Counted from the stretch's first letter, positions 23,775 through 33,142 are shown. The stretch is 64,000 nt of DNA from an uncultured Lachnospiraceae bacterium (GCA_910585905.1 CAJUID010000001.1:230011-294010), one strand, 5' to 3'. Notes: generated by a model from the sequence alone, not told the origin. Translations and numbers: made by a program.

Positions 23775-25391
23775 ATGAATACGATTTATACTTCCAAAAA
23801 ACTGGCAGTATCTGCTTTTCTGGGGATATTGTTTGCGCTTATTCTCTGTGTGCAGCCAGCTAAGGCAAAACCTGGAGACGGTTATGATGCTGATAAGGCG
23901 GTTGCCTATGCAGATTCCTGCTTTAAGAAATCTGGTAAATCCTACAAAATTAACCCCAACAAAAAATATGGGGAAGAACTCTGTGCCGGTTATGTTTCTC
24001 AATGCCTAAAAGAAGGCGGAATGACTATGGACTCCACATGGTACTGGAAAGCCAAGGGAAAAACGAGCGACGCTTGGAGAGTGTCAAAAAAATTGTTTAC
24101 CTACCTTAAAAAATCAGGATATAAAATCACACAGTCCCCAACGGAATCCGAGATTCAAAAGGGTGATGTGATCTTTTACTGGTGCAATGGCGGATGGGGA
24201 CATGTAGCAATCTGTGTTGGCAAAACCGAAGATGGAACACCTATGGTCAATGCATACAATGACCCGCATTACCATTTTACATACTGGACAATGGGATACA
24301 AAACCTGCCTCGTCTCAATGGAGTGCAAAACGGCTACTCCTAAGATAACAGAAAGCCTAACAACCGGCGGCAAAAATATATCTCTAACAAGCGATACCTC
24401 CAATGCGGATATTTATTATACTACAAATGGCAAAAAGCCAACGCTTTCATCCAAAAAGTATACAAAAGCTTTTAAATTAACTTCCAATGCTAAAGTTAAG
24501 GCAATGGCTGCATATTCTACATATAAAAATAGTTCTGTCGCTACCGAAAGCATTGATGTTAAAAAAACAGTCAGCGACGGTGTATACTATGTGCAAACAA
24601 CACAGGATAATAGCATGATCCTCGGTGTTGAAAACTCTACCAAAAATGAGACAGATCCATTGAGTCTGATGACATCAAATACACAGTACAACCGAAAGTT
24701 TGATGTAAAGTATCAAGGGGATGGCCATTATACTATGACACTATTGCACTCTGGTTATGCGATGGCAGAAACGATCATAGAAAAAGGCGCATCCGGCCAA
24801 CCAGAAGAAACTGCGTCCGATGAGGGGGATTCCCCGCTTGATTCCTTAAAGACAGTTTCCGGCACAGGGGCTATTATGGGAATTGTCAGCCAAAAAAAGC
24901 CGACTTCTGATGCCCTGCAGCAGTGGAATGTTTCTTATCAGGCCAAAAATTCTTTCCATATCACAAACAGGCAGTCATCCGATTACCTAACTGTGGGGAA
25001 CTCAATAAAAACTGGTGCTATTGCCTACACTACAAATGAAAAGAAAACCTCTGGGCAAACCTGGAATTTAAAGAAAACTTCCACTTCCAAGCTGGCACTA
25101 TCTAAACTTTCGTCTGACGATTTAGGTGCAGGCAAAAAGTTTACACTTACTGGAACAATCACCTCTAATTATGAGATACAGTCAGTAAAGGTGAGCGTCC
25201 TAAATTCGGATGGAAAAAGCGTCCTCTCCGCATCAGCTGCACCAAATGCCACCAACTTTGCCCTAAAAGACCTAAATGCAAAAGTTGACTTTGGCAAACT
25301 TACAGCTGGCACATATACATTCCGAATTACAGCATATGATTCTTCTAAAGTGACAAAAACACTGTTTAGCCAGAAATTTATTATCAAATAA
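23775..25391 (+). CDS. secreted amidase-like, multi-domain surface protein
   Basis: 538 residues with a signal peptide (about 1-31, KKLAVSAFLGILFALILCVQPAKA). Residues about 35-185 look like a cysteine amidase of the Amidase_6/CHAP kind. It has YGEELCAGYVSQCLKEGG with the candidate nucleophile Cys, GWGHVAICVG with the His, and an Asn/His stretch. Then come a chitobiase-C-like Ig segment (YYTTNGKKPTLSSKKYTKAF), a ricin-type beta-trefoil-like region (about 275-455) and a C-terminal Ig-like domain. The likely role is cell-wall hydrolysis or remodelling with glycan binding. AAAGGAG precedes the ATG. Domain boundaries are by eye. Confidence 0.75.
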   Translation: MNTIYTSKKLAVSAFLGILFALILCVQPAKAKPGDGYDADKAVAYADSCFKKSGKSYKINPNKKYGEELCAGYVSQCLKEGGMTMDSTWYWKAKGKTSDAWRVSKKLFTYLKKSGYKITQSPTESEIQKGDVIFYWCNGGWGHVAICVGKTEDGTPMVNAYNDPHYHFTYWTMGYKTCLVSMECKTATPKITESLTTGGKNISLTSDTSNADIYYTTNGKKPTLSSKKYTKAFKLTSNAKVKAMAAYSTYKNSSVATESIDVKKTVSDGVYYVQTTQDNSMILGVENSTKNETDPLSLMTSNTQYNRKFDVKYQGDGHYTMTLLHSGYAMAETIIEKGASGQPEETASDEGDSPLDSLKTVSGTGAIMGIVSQKKPTSDALQQWNVSYQAKNSFHITNRQSSDYLTVGNSIKTGAIAYTTNEKKTSGQTWNLKKTSTSKLALSKLSSDDLGAGKKFTLTGTITSNYEIQSVKVSVLNSDGKSVLSASAAPNATNFALKDLNAKVDFGKLTAGTYTFRITAYDSSKVTKTLFSQKFIIK

Positions 25392-25466
25392 GAACACAGT
25401 CTTTAAAAAACGTAATGATATTCTGTGATGTTTTACCCGCCGCACGCCTGGAAAGGGGAGCACAAT

Positions 25467-26576
25467 ATGAAAACTTTATTTTCCCACCTGCTTTTAATGT
25501 CCTACTGTCTGCTAGGACTGGCAGGTTGGGGGCAAACCATTTCTATTGATGTGATTGCTGCATTTTTACTAACCATTGTCTGTGTAACAATTGCATTCTC
25601 CTTTGACGCCCAAAAAATCGCAGGCATACTCTTAGTTTCCTATGCGGCGGCATCTTTTTTCTATCCGGCACTCTGTCTCTTCTTGCCAATGCTCTTCTTT
25701 GAAATCGGACAAAGAAAGCTATATTTTTGTATAATCCCTTTTGCTGCAGGAGCCTTTTACCAATATCAAAATACTGCCCTACTCTTTTTCCTTTTCCTAT
25801 GTTTTGGCTGCATTCTTGCACTTTTTCTACAGTATCTGATTAATGAACATAGAAAACTAGAAGAAAAAAACAGGAAGACTAGAGATGACAGTACAGAGCT
25901 AACCTTACTTTTAAAAAAGCGAAACCAGTCCTTATTAGAAAAACAAGATTATGAAATCCACAACGCCACTCTTCAAGAACGAAACCGTATAGCCAGAGAA
26001 ATTCATGATAATGTAGGGCATCTTCTCTCCCGCTGTATCCTTCTTGGCGGTGCCATCCAAACAATCAATCAGGATGAAAACTGTGCCAACTCCCTGCAGC
26101 TAATGCAAGATACACTTTCCCAGGCAATGGATAATATCAGAAGCAGCGTACATAACCTACATGACGATTCCATAAATCTACAGAAAACAATAGACACCTT
26201 GCTCCGCGATTATACATTTTGCCCGGTTCATGTTGATTTTGACATGCCAGAAGACATTCCCGGCAAAATACGTTACGCATTTATTTCTATCATAAAGGAA
26301 GCGCTAACGAACACGGCAAAGCACAGCGATGCGACCTATATCAATATCACACTAAGGGAGCACCCGGCAATGTACCAGCTAATAATATATGATAATGGCA
26401 AGACAACCACAAAAAAAGCTCTTGTGTTAGATGACCGGATGCAGGAAAATGCGGGCATTGGATTAATAAATATACATGATAGAGTTAAATTGCTTGGAGG
26501 TTTTTTACAAATAATGCAGGAAAATGGATTTCATCTTTTTATCTCTATACCAAAAGATACCACAAAACCAAAATAA
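25467..26576 (+). CDS. sensor histidine kinase, NarL/DesK class
   Basis: 369-residue membrane kinase. About five or six hydrophobic segments occupy residues 5-125. A short coiled coil leads to a HisKA_3 dimerisation domain, LQERNRIAREIHDNVGHLLS, with phospho-acceptor His180. The HATPase has an N-box IIKEALTNTAKHSDATYINI and a G-box NAGIGLINIHDRV. The ATG at 25467 follows AAGGGGAG; the upstream in-frame ATGs at 25425 and 25428 are rejected. Its partner is the response regulator 119 bases downstream. The signal is unknown; the adjacent secreted amidase hints at a cell-envelope input, which is speculation. Confidence 0.9.
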   Translation: MKTLFSHLLLMSYCLLGLAGWGQTISIDVIAAFLLTIVCVTIAFSFDAQKIAGILLVSYAAASFFYPALCLFLPMLFFEIGQRKLYFCIIPFAAGAFYQYQNTALLFFLFLCFGCILALFLQYLINEHRKLEEKNRKTRDDSTELTLLLKKRNQSLLEKQDYEIHNATLQERNRIAREIHDNVGHLLSRCILLGGAIQTINQDENCANSLQLMQDTLSQAMDNIRSSVHNLHDDSINLQKTIDTLLRDYTFCPVHVDFDMPEDIPGKIRYAFISIIKEALTNTAKHSDATYINITLREHPAMYQLIIYDNGKTTTKKALVLDDRMQENAGIGLINIHDRVKLLGGFLQIMQENGFHLFISIPKDTTKPK

Positions 26577-26695
26577 CATAGCAATATGAATATTACTCAT
26601 AATCTTTAACAGCATATGCACACCTATATGAAAAAGATTACTGCCACATATATATTTTGAAACCGATAGCCTTGCATAAATGGAGAACAAATAAA

Positions 26696-27316
26696 ATGAA
26701 CATTGTAATAGTAGATGACGATTTTCTGGTTACTGCAGCTCTAAAAACAATATTAGAAGCCAGCAAGCGTGTTACAGTCCTAGGAACTGGAACGGATGGA
26801 ACAGATGCAGTCAAATTGTACCGCCAATTTCAGCCCGATATCCTACTCACTGATATCCAGATGAAAACGAAAAGCGGATTGGAAGCAACAGAAGAAATCC
26901 GAAAAGATTTTCCAGATGCTAAAATTCTGCTGTTAACAACATTTTCCGACGATGAATATATTGTAAAAGCACTAAAACTCGGCGCAAAGGGCTATCTGTT
27001 AAAACAGGATTATGAGGGCATCCTGCCAGCACTAGAAGCAGTGGCAAGCGGCCAGACTGTCTTTGGTACCGAAATCATATCAAAAATACCAGAACTAATT
27101 CATAATCAAAATAAATTTGACTATACAGCTTATGATATCAGCCAAAAAGAACTCGGCATAATCCGTCTGGTTGCAGACGGATACAGCAACAAAGAAATTG
27201 CATCCGAGCTCTTCTTAAGCGAAGGCACTGTACGCAATTATCTTAGTACAATATTAGAAAAATTGAATCTGCGCGACCGCACACAGCTCGCCGTTTTTTA
27301 TTACCAACATAGATAA
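26696..27316 (+). CDS. response regulator, NarL/LuxR family
   Basis: 206-residue regulator with an N-terminal receiver domain (IVIVDDDFLV acidic pair, phospho-Asp53 in LLTDIQM, Thr near 81, Lys in YLLKQD) and a C-terminal LuxR-type helix-turn-helix (SQKELGIIRLVADGYSNKEIA, SEGTVRNYLSTILEKLNLRDR). It works with the preceding kinase. ATG at 26696 has GGAG upstream; the frame to 26657 is rejected. A strong bidirectional terminator follows. Confidence 0.93.
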   Translation: MNIVIVDDDFLVTAALKTILEASKRVTVLGTGTDGTDAVKLYRQFQPDILLTDIQMKTKSGLEATEEIRKDFPDAKILLLTTFSDDEYIVKALKLGAKGYLLKQDYEGILPALEAVASGQTVFGTEIISKIPELIHNQNKFDYTAYDISQKELGIIRLVADGYSNKEIASELFLSEGTVRNYLSTILEKLNLRDRTQLAVFYYQHR

Positions 27317-27331
27317 TATTTAACTTAAACC

Positions 27332-27378
27332 AAAAAGCAAGACAATGGTTTTACTCTGACGCCGTTGCCTTGCTTTTT
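27332..27378. terminator. bidirectional intrinsic terminator
   Basis: AAAAAGCAAG (27332-27341) pairs with CTTGCTTTTT (27369-27378), with further inner pairs and one mismatch. It lies between the convergent response regulator and lytic transglycosylase genes. Confidence 0.8.
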
Positions 27379-27470
27379 ATCAATGTTATCTTAACTCTTT
27401 AGATAATGCTTGTATTGAAAAAAATAATATTATATCATTTATTTATGCACAAAATAGAATCAAACTGTCC

Positions 27471-28202
27471 TTATCCCACGGCTACTGCCGTCTCATAGGC
27501 ACTCTTATAGCTTAGCACCCTCGATACATATGTCTTGCAATAGGAAGGAACTCCGCCATTCCTTCTAACTGCCCCGCTACCAGCATTATAAGCTGCAAGT
27601 GCCAGCCTGACATCCCCATTAAACTCTTTTAATTTTTGGGAAATACATTTTGCACCGCCCATAATATTCTGCTCTGGATCAAATGGGTCTTTTACGCCGA
27701 GTCCTTTTGCTGTTTCTGGCATTAACTGCATCACACCCATTGCACCAGAACTAGACACATCATTTGGATTAAAGTTTGACTCTGCTTTTGCAATTGCTTT
27801 TAATAAGCTCTCAGATACATTGTATTTTTTTGCAGCTGCTTTAAAATAAGCATCGAATTTCGTCTTTTTCATTGAATCTGCTGTTTCTGCAGTTTTATTT
27901 GTGGATGCTGCTTTCTCTGCAGCATCTGCCTTAGCAACATCTATGTATACCACTTCTTTTCCCGTCAACGGGTCTTTATAGACAATTGACTGACTTAATT
28001 TATTCTCTGAAACGCATTCTTCCTCTTTTTTCTCTGTGGCATCCACTATATCCGCTTTCTCTGCCTCAGTCTCAGTCTTCCTTACTGTCTTTTCTTCCTT
28101 CAACATACTCTCAAAGCTAGTAATCGTTGTTTTACGATTCCTTACCCTGCCAGAAAAAGTCTCAAAAGGCTTAATATTTAAATAAGATATACTTTGAAGC
28201 AT
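27471..28202 (-). CDS. lytic transglycosylase (SLT domain)
   Basis: 243 residues. The C-terminal half (about 118-225) is a Slt-type goose-lysozyme-like domain with the catalytic Glu in AIAKAESNFNPNDVSSSGAMG, followed by GVMQLMPETAKGLGVKDPFDPEQNI and ALAAYNAGSGAV. It would cleave peptidoglycan glycan strands to 1,6-anhydroMurNAc. The N-terminal half is charged and low complexity, with no obvious signal peptide, so export may use another route or a different start. AAAGGAG precedes the ATG. It is in an operon with the unknown gene 15 bases upstream. Confidence 0.85.
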   Translation of the reverse strand: MLQSISYLNIKPFETFSGRVRNRKTTITSFESMLKEEKTVRKTETEAEKADIVDATEKKEEECVSENKLSQSIVYKDPLTGKEVVYIDVAKADAAEKAASTNKTAETADSMKKTKFDAYFKAAAKKYNVSESLLKAIAKAESNFNPNDVSSSGAMGVMQLMPETAKGLGVKDPFDPEQNIMGGAKCISQKLKEFNGDVRLALAAYNAGSGAVRRNGGVPSYCKTYVSRVLSYKSAYETAVAVG

Positions 28203-28217
28203 GTGTTCTCCTTTCTG

Positions 28218-28592
28218 TTACCCCACTCTATTTTCGTTACTGCGCCAAAGACACACATTATGAAACAATTTTTTGATTGTGATATCCTTTTGTGCCATAT
28301 CACAGCTTAAGTTTTTACAGGCAATATGCTGTAAAGGTGTAACCAAACCTGCCTGCTGTACCTCTGCCTCCCGAATACAAGACGAATCTTGTGGAATCTC
28401 CCGCACAACGGCAGAACCATCATACTCTCTTAACTTTGCTGTTATGATGGCGGCCTCTTTCACCGTCTCAGCATACTCTTCCGCATTGCTAACCTTACTC
28501 GCAGACGGACGCTTGGTACTGCCAGACACAGGTGCCACTGTCTTGCCCTGTTTGCAAGATATAAATTCTGCTTTTTTTCCTTCCCGAATCAT
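28218..28592 (-). CDS. hypothetical protein upstream of the lytic transglycosylase
   Basis: 124-residue ORF, family not recognised, no membrane segment or signal peptide. The N-terminal half is basic and polar, and the C-terminal half has several Cys. Support for reality: a well-formed promoter (TGGACA, 17 bases, TATAAT) lies 50-78 bases upstream, a GGTGGAG lies just before the ATG, and the transglycosylase starts 15 bases after its stop. A pure leader transcript without translation of this ORF is the alternative. Confidence 0.5.
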   Translation of the reverse strand: MIREGKKAEFISCKQGKTVAPVSGSTKRPSASKVSNAEEYAETVKEAAIITAKLREYDGSAVVREIPQDSSCIREAEVQQAGLVTPLQHIACKNLSCDMAQKDITIKKLFHNVCLWRSNENRVG

Positions 28593-28641
28593 GGCTCCAC
28601 CTGCCTTTTATACTGCCAGACACTTTGATGCACTACCGCTC

Positions 28642-28670
28642 ATTATAGCATTTTTAAAAAGATTTGTCCA
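28642..28670 (-). promoter_or_regulatory. promoter of the transglycosylase operon
   Basis: Minus-strand -35 TGGACA (28665-28670) and perfect -10 TATAAT (28642-28647) separated by 17 bases. Confidence 0.7.
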
Positions 28671-28694
28671 CTGCCAGAAAACACAACAAACAAG

Positions 28695-28732
28695 CCAAAT
28701 ACCCTGCAGCAAGCTGACAGGGTATGACTTTA
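28695..28732. repeat. diverged partial copy of the 143-bp repeat, hairpin
   Basis: CAAATACCCTGC, GCAAGC and GGTATGACTT align with the first third of the 1271/22300 element. It forms a perfect ATACCCTG/CAGGGTAT stem (28699-28706 with 28718-28725) with an inner CAGC/GCTG pairing. It lies downstream of the DUF2383-like gene and may also serve as its terminator. Confidence 0.55.
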
Positions 28733-28756
28733 CTTTTTTTAACAATATCTTGCCTA

Positions 28757-29191
28757 CTATAAGTAAGCACGCATTTCCTCTGCAAATTTTCCCTCTAATT
28801 TAATGAGCTTTTTTGTAATATCCTTAGACTTTTCATCTGCTGCTTTGTACTGGTTCAAGTATTTGCTAAGGGATTTTATCCCCATATTGCATCCATCTGT
28901 CATGAGATCTGCAATAGTGCCATCTGATTCATTCATAACCAGCTTAACATTGGTTTTTATCCAAGACATGCCTCTTGCCATTGGGCTTGGTTCCTTACCT
29001 TCATCATGATATTGGTTCAAAAGAACCTGCATCTCCTCTTCGAGCTTTGAATGTTTATTTTTGCAATCCGTCAGGCACTTCCGAAGCTCTTCATTTTGTA
29101 CATACTCTAATACTTCATTTATGGATTCAACACCCATTTTGACACCTGCATCACATTCCCGAAGCAGCCGTATTGTATCTGGTTCTACCAT
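28757..29191 (-). CDS. DUF2383/ferritin-like helical protein
   Basis: 144-residue, mainly helical protein resembling the DUF2383 ferritin-like group: TIRLLRECDAGVKMGVESINEVLEYV at the N-terminus and AKDITKKLIKLEGKFAEEMRAYL-like ending (KSKDITKKLIKLEGKF). Function is unknown; related proteins occur in spore-forming Clostridia. A GGAG site precedes the ATG, and it appears to be transcribed alone. The family call is by pattern only. Confidence 0.6.
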   Translation of the reverse strand: MVEPDTIRLLRECDAGVKMGVESINEVLEYVQNEELRKCLTDCKNKHSKLEEEMQVLLNQYHDEGKEPSPMARGMSWIKTNVKLVMNESDGTIADLMTDGCNMGIKSLSKYLNQYKAADEKSKDITKKLIKLEGKFAEEMRAYL

Positions 29192-29326
29192 AGTCTTATT
29201 ACTCCTTTATTGATTTAGTATTCCTTTTCACAAAAACAGCAGTCTTATTTCTGCTTTCATAATAATATTCCCATCAAAAAAGGATCTATTCGCAATTTTC
29301 CAATCACAATCCCAGAAACAAAATTC

Positions 29327-30355
29327 TTACAGATGCACACCAGAGGATTCCCGTACCATCAAATGACATGGAGTTTCCAGACGAATGTTTTCCTTATGAC
29401 CCTTCATCAAACGGTCACGAAGCGTAAGTACCGCCAAATGCACCATATCCTCTTTCGGGATACGCACAGTTGTCAGCATTGGTGAAAATGAGGATGCTTC
29501 CTCAATATCATCAATAGAGATGACAGCAGGGCGGTATATCTGTTTTTTCCGCCTTCCATTCTTTTCTTTCATTGCTTCCAGAAAACCCAGGGCAGTAACA
29601 TCATTTGCACAGAACACAGCAGTTGGGCGGTTTTTGCAGGTTAATACCCGCTCAAACGCACGGTAACCATCTTCTCTTGTCTGGTTCGTTGGTATAACAT
29701 AATCATATGTTAAAGGAATCTTGTGGGAAAGCAGACACTCATAATACCCCATATAACGCGTCTCCATATTGCAGTCACCGACATAAGCAATTTTTTTGTG
29801 CCCAAGCTCCAGCAGATATTCTACAGCAATCGCCGCAGCGTGGGAACCATTACAGATTACCTCATCCATTTTATACTCCATCGGGTTTCGGTCAATCGCG
29901 ATTGTACCGCGGTACTGCCGCAAAAGCTCCTCTACAATATCTGCAGGGCACTTTCCAAGAATCAAAAGGCCGTCTGCCCTTGTGTGCATATTATTTGCTG
30001 TGATCAAAGAAATATCAGGCACATTTAATATTTTGCCGACAGTACAATTTTGTTTATAAAATTCGGTCTCTGCTATTCGAAACACTTCAGAAAAAAAAGG
30101 GTCTTTATCAAGTGTATCAAAACGAGCCAGCAGGATGTCTACAACATACCTGCCGGCCTCGTTAATTGACTTATCATGGCTGCCTAGCTTTAACTGCCTG
30201 GCATTTTGGTTCGGAACATAGCCAAGACTCCTTGCAGCCTCACGGATTTTTTCTGTCATATCCGGGTTTTGGCATTGATAAGATGGATTATTTAATACTC
30301 TGGATATGGTTGATACAGAAGCTCCTGTTGCTTCAGATATTGCTTTTAACGACAA
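29327..30355 (-). CDS. LacI-family transcriptional regulator (TTG start)
   Basis: 342-residue repressor. The helix-turn-helix SLKAISEATGASVSTISRVLNNP is at the N-terminus, followed by a periplasmic-binding-protein-like effector domain with ADGLLILGK, LGHKKIAYVGD, PTAVFCANDVTALGFLEA and the dimer-interface end. The TTG at 30355 is 8 bases after AAGGAGG and gives the standard LacI start; the frame to 30454 is rejected. It is the last gene of the ABC transporter operon, 37 bases after the permease. A GAAAACGTTTTC palindrome upstream of the operon is a good operator candidate. Confidence 0.9.
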   Translation of the reverse strand: MSLKAISEATGASVSTISRVLNNPSYQCQNPDMTEKIREAARSLGYVPNQNARQLKLGSHDKSINEAGRYVVDILLARFDTLDKDPFFSEVFRIAETEFYKQNCTVGKILNVPDISLITANNMHTRADGLLILGKCPADIVEELLRQYRGTIAIDRNPMEYKMDEVICNGSHAAAIAVEYLLELGHKKIAYVGDCNMETRYMGYYECLLSHKIPLTYDYVIPTNQTREDGYRAFERVLTCKNRPTAVFCANDVTALGFLEAMKEKNGRRKKQIYRPAVISIDDIEEASSFSPMLTTVRIPKEDMVHLAVLTLRDRLMKGHKENIRLETPCHLMVRESSGVHL

Positions 30356-30392
30356 CCTAACGGCCTCCCTTCCTATCCCATAGCCACAATCC

Positions 30393-31166
30393 TTATAGTA
30401 ATCCCCTTTTGCGGAGAATATGATTTTCAAGAGTAGTAAAGATACCCTTATCAATCAAAATACCAATCAGGATAATCACAAGCATTACGGTCATAACCTG
30501 GTTAATATCCGCCAGGTCACGTCCAAGCGTCAATGTATACCCAAGGCCAACCGTATTGGACATTACCTCACCGGACATCAATGCACGCCATGCAAATGAC
30601 CATCCTTGTTTCAAGCCAGCTACAAAAGAAGGAAGTGCTGCCGGAAAGATAACATGTAAGTATAAGTTTTTTGATGATACACCCATCGTCTTTGCCGCTT
30701 TAATATAAAGAGGCGGCACATTTTTTATGCCGTTTTCCACTGCAAGGGCTATACCAAAGGCAGAACCCATCACAACGACAAAAATAATCGCACTCTGATT
30801 TAACCCAAACCAAAGAATCGCAAACGGAACCCAACAGATACTTGGAAGTGTCTGTACACCGAGAATCAATGGTTTTAAGTTGCGTGCCAGATATTCGGAA
30901 TTAATAATCAAGATACCAAGTATAATACCGATCAGGCAGGCAATCAAAAATCCAATCAAAACTCTTAGCATACTGTTTACAATTGCAGTCTGTAACGTAC
31001 CATTCGATACAAGACTTGTAATGCTCTTCCATACCCCTGAAGGATGAGGAATGGCATACGGCTTCGCCCAGGAAAACCAGTCGGTTGACGCTGTATATAG
31101 AAGCTGCCATAGGGCAATTAATCCCACATAAAATGCAATACTTCCTGCTATCTTTTTTACATTCAT
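30393..31166 (-). CDS. ABC transporter permease, NitT/TauT (SsuC-like)
   Basis: 257-residue integral membrane protein with about six transmembrane segments. It has the BPD_transp_1 EAA-type loop AAKTMGVSSKNLYLHVIFPAALPSFVAGLKQGWSFAWRALMSGE split over about 150-195, typical of nitrate/sulfonate/taurine-type permeases. Its start overlaps the ATPase stop by 4 bases. It forms the membrane channel with the ATPase and lipoprotein encoded upstream. The substrate cannot be told from sequence. Confidence 0.88.
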   Translation of the reverse strand: MNVKKIAGSIAFYVGLIALWQLLYTASTDWFSWAKPYAIPHPSGVWKSITSLVSNGTLQTAIVNSMLRVLIGFLIACLIGIILGILIINSEYLARNLKPLILGVQTLPSICWVPFAILWFGLNQSAIIFVVVMGSAFGIALAVENGIKNVPPLYIKAAKTMGVSSKNLYLHVIFPAALPSFVAGLKQGWSFAWRALMSGEVMSNTVGLGYTLTLGRDLADINQVMTVMLVIILIGILIDKGIFTTLENHILRKRGLL

Positions 31167-31948
31167 TTTGCTTCCTCCTGTGCATCAAATTCGAGTGCAA
31201 CACTTTTTCTTGCACTGAGCTGTACCTGGTCAAGAATTCTTTTTCGCAGGGAAGTGAATTCATGGTCTTCAATATTCCTTGGGCGTTTTAAATCTATCGG
31301 TATAATTTCCTTGATTCTACCTGGATTTTCCGCCATTACGATTACCCTGTCGGCAAAATAAATTGCCTCCTCTACGCTATGGGTAACATATAAAATGGTT
31401 TTCTGGGTCTTTTCCCAGATTTCCTCTAACTCTGCACGAAGAATATTAATCGTCTGCTTATCTAACGCTGAAAACGGCTCATCCATTAAAAGGAGCTTGC
31501 TGTCCAAGGCAAGAGCCCTGGCAAGCGCAGTACGCTGCTTCATACCACCAGAAATCTGATGAATCGGATAGTCCTTGTAATGCCAGAGCTGAACAAGTTT
31601 TAAATACCGCTCTGCAATCTCCTGCTGCTCCTTCTTTGAGTGCCCAGCTGCTGCTAACCCAAACATAACATTCTGCATTACATTCAACCATGGATATAAT
31701 GCAGCCTCTTGAAACATCACTACACGGTCTGCACCAGGTCCCGTCACCGCCTGGCCATCTAATATAATTTCACCCGAACTCGGTGTGTCAAGCCCAGCAA
31801 CCAGATTCAAAAGTGTTGATTTTCCACACCCAGAAGGCCCTACAATACAGATAAATTCTCCCTTTTCTATCTCCAGGGAAATATCCTGCAGTGTCTCCTT
31901 ATCTGTCTCAGCAAAAATCTTATTAATTGAATTCAGTTTTAAATACAT
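31163..31948 (-). CDS. ABC transporter ATPase, NitT/TauT (SsuB-like)
   Basis: 261-residue ATP-binding subunit: Walker A GPSGCGKST (37-45), Q-loop region VVMFQEAALYPWLNV, signature ISGGMKQR, Walker B LLLMDEPFSALD and switch His in VTHSVEEA. The ATG at 31948 follows GGAGG; the frame to 31966 is not preferred. It overlaps the end of the binding-protein gene by 26 bases and the permease start by 4, so all three are coupled. Confidence 0.92.
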   Translation of the reverse strand: MYLKLNSINKIFAETDKETLQDISLEIEKGEFICIVGPSGCGKSTLLNLVAGLDTPSSGEIILDGQAVTGPGADRVVMFQEAALYPWLNVMQNVMFGLAAAGHSKKEQQEIAERYLKLVQLWHYKDYPIHQISGGMKQRTALARALALDSKLLLMDEPFSALDKQTINILRAELEEIWEKTQKTILYVTHSVEEAIYFADRVIVMAENPGRIKEIIPIDLKRPRNIEDHEFTSLRKRILDQVQLSARKSVALEFDAQEEAK

Positions 31949-32936
31949 CTTTCTCCTCCGGAACATCAGTGATAAAGCCCTCTGCCTTGCTTAAATCTGC
32001 AAATTTCATAATAGCTTCATGGTTTAAGTTGGTATCCACTTTAATACGGTTAAAAGCACCCTTAATTACGTCTGCCTCCAAGGACTTACCTGTTGTGCTT
32101 TCAATTTCCTTATTTACGATTTCCTGAGATTTCTCAGCATTATCATTAATAAACAAGGACGCATCTTCATGGGCCTTTAAAAAGTCCTTTACTAAATCAG
32201 GATGCTCATCCATAAAATCACTGCTTGCTACGACAACAGCTACAGGGTAATTTCCCTCCCAGAATACTTTGTCATAATCCAGAAGTACATCTGCATTGCA
32301 AGTCTTTTCAATCGTAGTTCCCCACGGTTCTGGAACAAGCGCTGCATCTACACTGCCATTATCCATCAGGTTCAGGATATCCGCATTAGAACTTGCGCTA
32401 ACGGTTACATCCCCGCCTTTATCTGTTGTCTTTAATCCGTTATCTGTCAAAAGGCTTAAAAGACAAAGATGTTGGGTATTGCCAAGCTGTGGGACAGCAA
32501 CTTTTTTGCCTGCCAGATCCTTAACAGAGTTAATGTTTGTATCCTTGCCTGTCAGAAGAACTGCACCTGCATTTGTAACATTAGAAATAATCTTAATATC
32601 ACCATTTGATTTTACATTTGCACTGACAGCAGGGACAGGTCCAATATAGCCAAGATCAATTTCCCCTGCAAAAAGTGCCTCGATTTCAGCAGGCCCCGCA
32701 TTAAAGGAAGTCCATGAAACCTCACAGCGATCCTTCCACTTGTTTTCCAGCGTTTTCTGGTTCTTCATCACCAGCGCTTGCGTATGTGTTATATTTGGAA
32801 AATACGCAATCCTTACCTCTGTCTTTTTTGCATCACCATTTTTTGTACCGCCATCAGAAGAGCCGCATGCAGTCATAGAAAAAAGCATCCCGACTGTAAG
32901 AAAGGCTGCTGCCAATACTTTCATTGTCCGTTTCAT
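31923..32936 (-). CDS. ABC transporter substrate-binding lipoprotein, NitT/TauT family
   Basis: 337-residue lipoprotein with signal peptide MKRTMKVLAAAFLTVGMLFSM and lipobox MTAC. The mature domain has VRIAYFPNITHTQALV, AGPAEIEALFAGEIDLGYIGP, LAGKKVAVPQLGNTQH and VDAALVPEPWGT. This is the NMT1/SsuA-like fold that binds nitrate, sulfonate, taurine or thiamine-precursor ligands. First gene of the operon, divergent from the hybrid kinase. The ligand is unknown. Control by a LacI protein is unusual for this transporter class, so the substrate may be atypical. Confidence 0.88.
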   Translation of the reverse strand: MKRTMKVLAAAFLTVGMLFSMTACGSSDGGTKNGDAKKTEVRIAYFPNITHTQALVMKNQKTLENKWKDRCEVSWTSFNAGPAEIEALFAGEIDLGYIGPVPAVSANVKSNGDIKIISNVTNAGAVLLTGKDTNINSVKDLAGKKVAVPQLGNTQHLCLLSLLTDNGLKTTDKGGDVTVSASSNADILNLMDNGSVDAALVPEPWGTTIEKTCNADVLLDYDKVFWEGNYPVAVVVASSDFMDEHPDLVKDFLKAHEDASLFINDNAEKSQEIVNKEIESTTGKSLEADVIKGAFNRIKVDTNLNHEAIMKFADLSKAEGFITDVPEEKDVFKTEFN

Positions 32937-33027
32937 AAATAGAATCCTCCTTGATATAATTCATAAATTCATTTCTTCGTTACTGTTCGCCATAATGCGC
33001 AACATAAACTGCTCTTTTGCTTCACTT

Positions 33028-33033
33028 ATTATA
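33028..33033 (-). promoter_or_regulatory. candidate -10 box of the ABC transporter operon
   Basis: A perfect minus-strand TATAAT about 92 bases upstream of the binding-protein start. No convincing -35 hexamer was found at 16-18 bases, so activation or a longer UTR may apply. The assignment is tentative. Confidence 0.3.
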
Positions 33034-33142
33034 TGATAAGGAAAAATTTATTGTCGCCTAAATTTAGAAAACGTATTCACTATATTTTTACAGCATTTTC
33101 AACAAAATATCAATAGCTAAACCAAATAAAACCCAATAATGT

